This document shows positions 63,712 through 64,000 of a DNA stretch of 64,000 bases, piece after piece. The DNA comes from Microbacterium sp. EST19A (lineage in GTDB: Bacteria > Actinomycetota > Actinomycetes > Actinomycetales > Microbacteriaceae), in contig NZ_JAHXYZ010000002.1 in the NCBI RefSeq assembly GCF_019969685.1, forward strand, positions 806,001 to 870,000, read 5' to 3'. Under the pieces are notes generated by a model. It searched no databases. It saw only the letters and a program-made list of their open reading frames with translations, and was not told where the DNA came from. A program made the position numbers and the translations under genes. Position 1 is the first letter of the stretch. Every line of letters begins with the position of its first letter.

Positions 63712-64000
63712 ATGACAGTGCACGAAGAGAACACACACCACGACGAGCCGATCGGCGATGCCGACCTGATCCTCCGCGCCCGCTCGGGCGACACGGAGGC
63801 CTTCGGCGAACTCTGGCGACGCCACTACCCGTCGGGCCTCTCCGTCGCGCGCTCGATCACGTCCTCGATCGACCCCGATGATCTGGTCCAGGAGTCGTAC
63901 ACCCGCATCTACCAGGCGATCATCAAGGGCGGTGGCCCGAACGGCTCGTTCCGCGCCTACCTGTTCACGAGCATCCGCAACACCGCTGCCGCCTGGGGAC
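63712..64000 (+). CDS. ECF-type RNA polymerase sigma factor, N-terminal part, truncated by window end
   Basis: ATG 63712 with AGGAG 6 nt upstream; the frame is open to the window end (about 96 residues), which is why no stop is found. MTVHEENTHHDEPIG start, then LILRARSGDTEAFGELWRRHY and IDPDDLVQESYTRIYQAI, the sigma region 2 core helix and the ...DLVQESY... -10 recognition patch, then RAYLFTSIRNTAAAW. Region 4 and any anti-sigma partner lie outside. Confidence 0.88.
   Translation, partial: MTVHEENTHHDEPIGDADLILRARSGDTEAFGELWRRHYPSGLSVARSITSSIDPDDLVQESYTRIYQAIIKGGGPNGSFRAYLFTSIRNTAAAWG

Overview
The window is high-GC DNA with tightly packed genes, many joined by ATGA, GTGA or TGATG overlaps. 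It is almost certainly the chromosome of an actinobacterium of the family Microbacteriaceae, probably Microbacterium or a close relative. Supporting this are the constant use of the hexamer GCATCC/GGATGC, a DUF222/HNH (13E12-type) gene, a DtxR/IdeR-type iron box, an LAxTG sortase signal, and actinobacterial versions of paa, dha and hpa clusters. I saw no tRNA, rRNA, CRISPR array or insertion sequence.

Layout. 1-6.0 kb: phenylacetate catabolism genes (paaF-like partial, paaH-like, paaZ; opposing paaI-paaK-paaR) with a PaaR-type operator. 6.1-12.6 kb: a lipoprotein, then dhaKLM in which DhaM is fused to HPr and a full-length PTS Enzyme I, with a divergent IclR regulator. 12.6-15.4 kb: RecQ fused to a phosphoribosyltransferase, and a small orphan. 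15.5-20.1 kb: the phenylacetyl-CoA epoxidase operon paaABCDE plus a paaG-like isomerase, with a second PaaR operator. 20.1-22.9 kb: a uridine kinase-like protein, an ATP-dependent DNA ligase and a phosphoribosyltransferase. 22.9-28.2 kb: a transglutaminase / alpha-E / ATP-grasp operon, the ATP-grasp carrying a C-terminal polyglutamine run, divergent from a ThDP enzyme with a structured leader. 28.3-32.5 kb: a wall-anchored nuclease/phosphatase, the DUF222/HNH gene and a VOC protein.

32.8-42.7 kb: a homoprotocatechuate (3,4-dihydroxyphenylacetate) meta-cleavage cluster: flavoprotein hydroxylase, MFS importer, an unusual FAH-RraA fusion, a GntR regulator, and hpaE, hpaD, hpaH, hpaI. The FAH-RraA linker is made from a palindromic repeat. 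42.8-51.9 kb: an MFS exporter, an ABC importer without an ATPase, and a divergent LLM monooxygenase / acyl-CoA dehydrogenase-fold operon that looks like organosulfur or similar scavenging. 52.0-57.5 kb: a siderophore uptake operon with an iron box and AraC regulator. 57.6-60.5 kb: a membrane protein and glyA-folD behind a ZTP (pfl) riboswitch. 60.5-64 kb: GH20 hexosaminidase, nagA and the start of an ECF sigma factor.

Functionally the window combines two aromatic-acid routes (aerobic CoA-dependent phenylacetate degradation and hydroxyphenylacetate meta-cleavage) with glycerol/dihydroxyacetone use, amino-sugar recycling, iron uptake and one-carbon metabolism.
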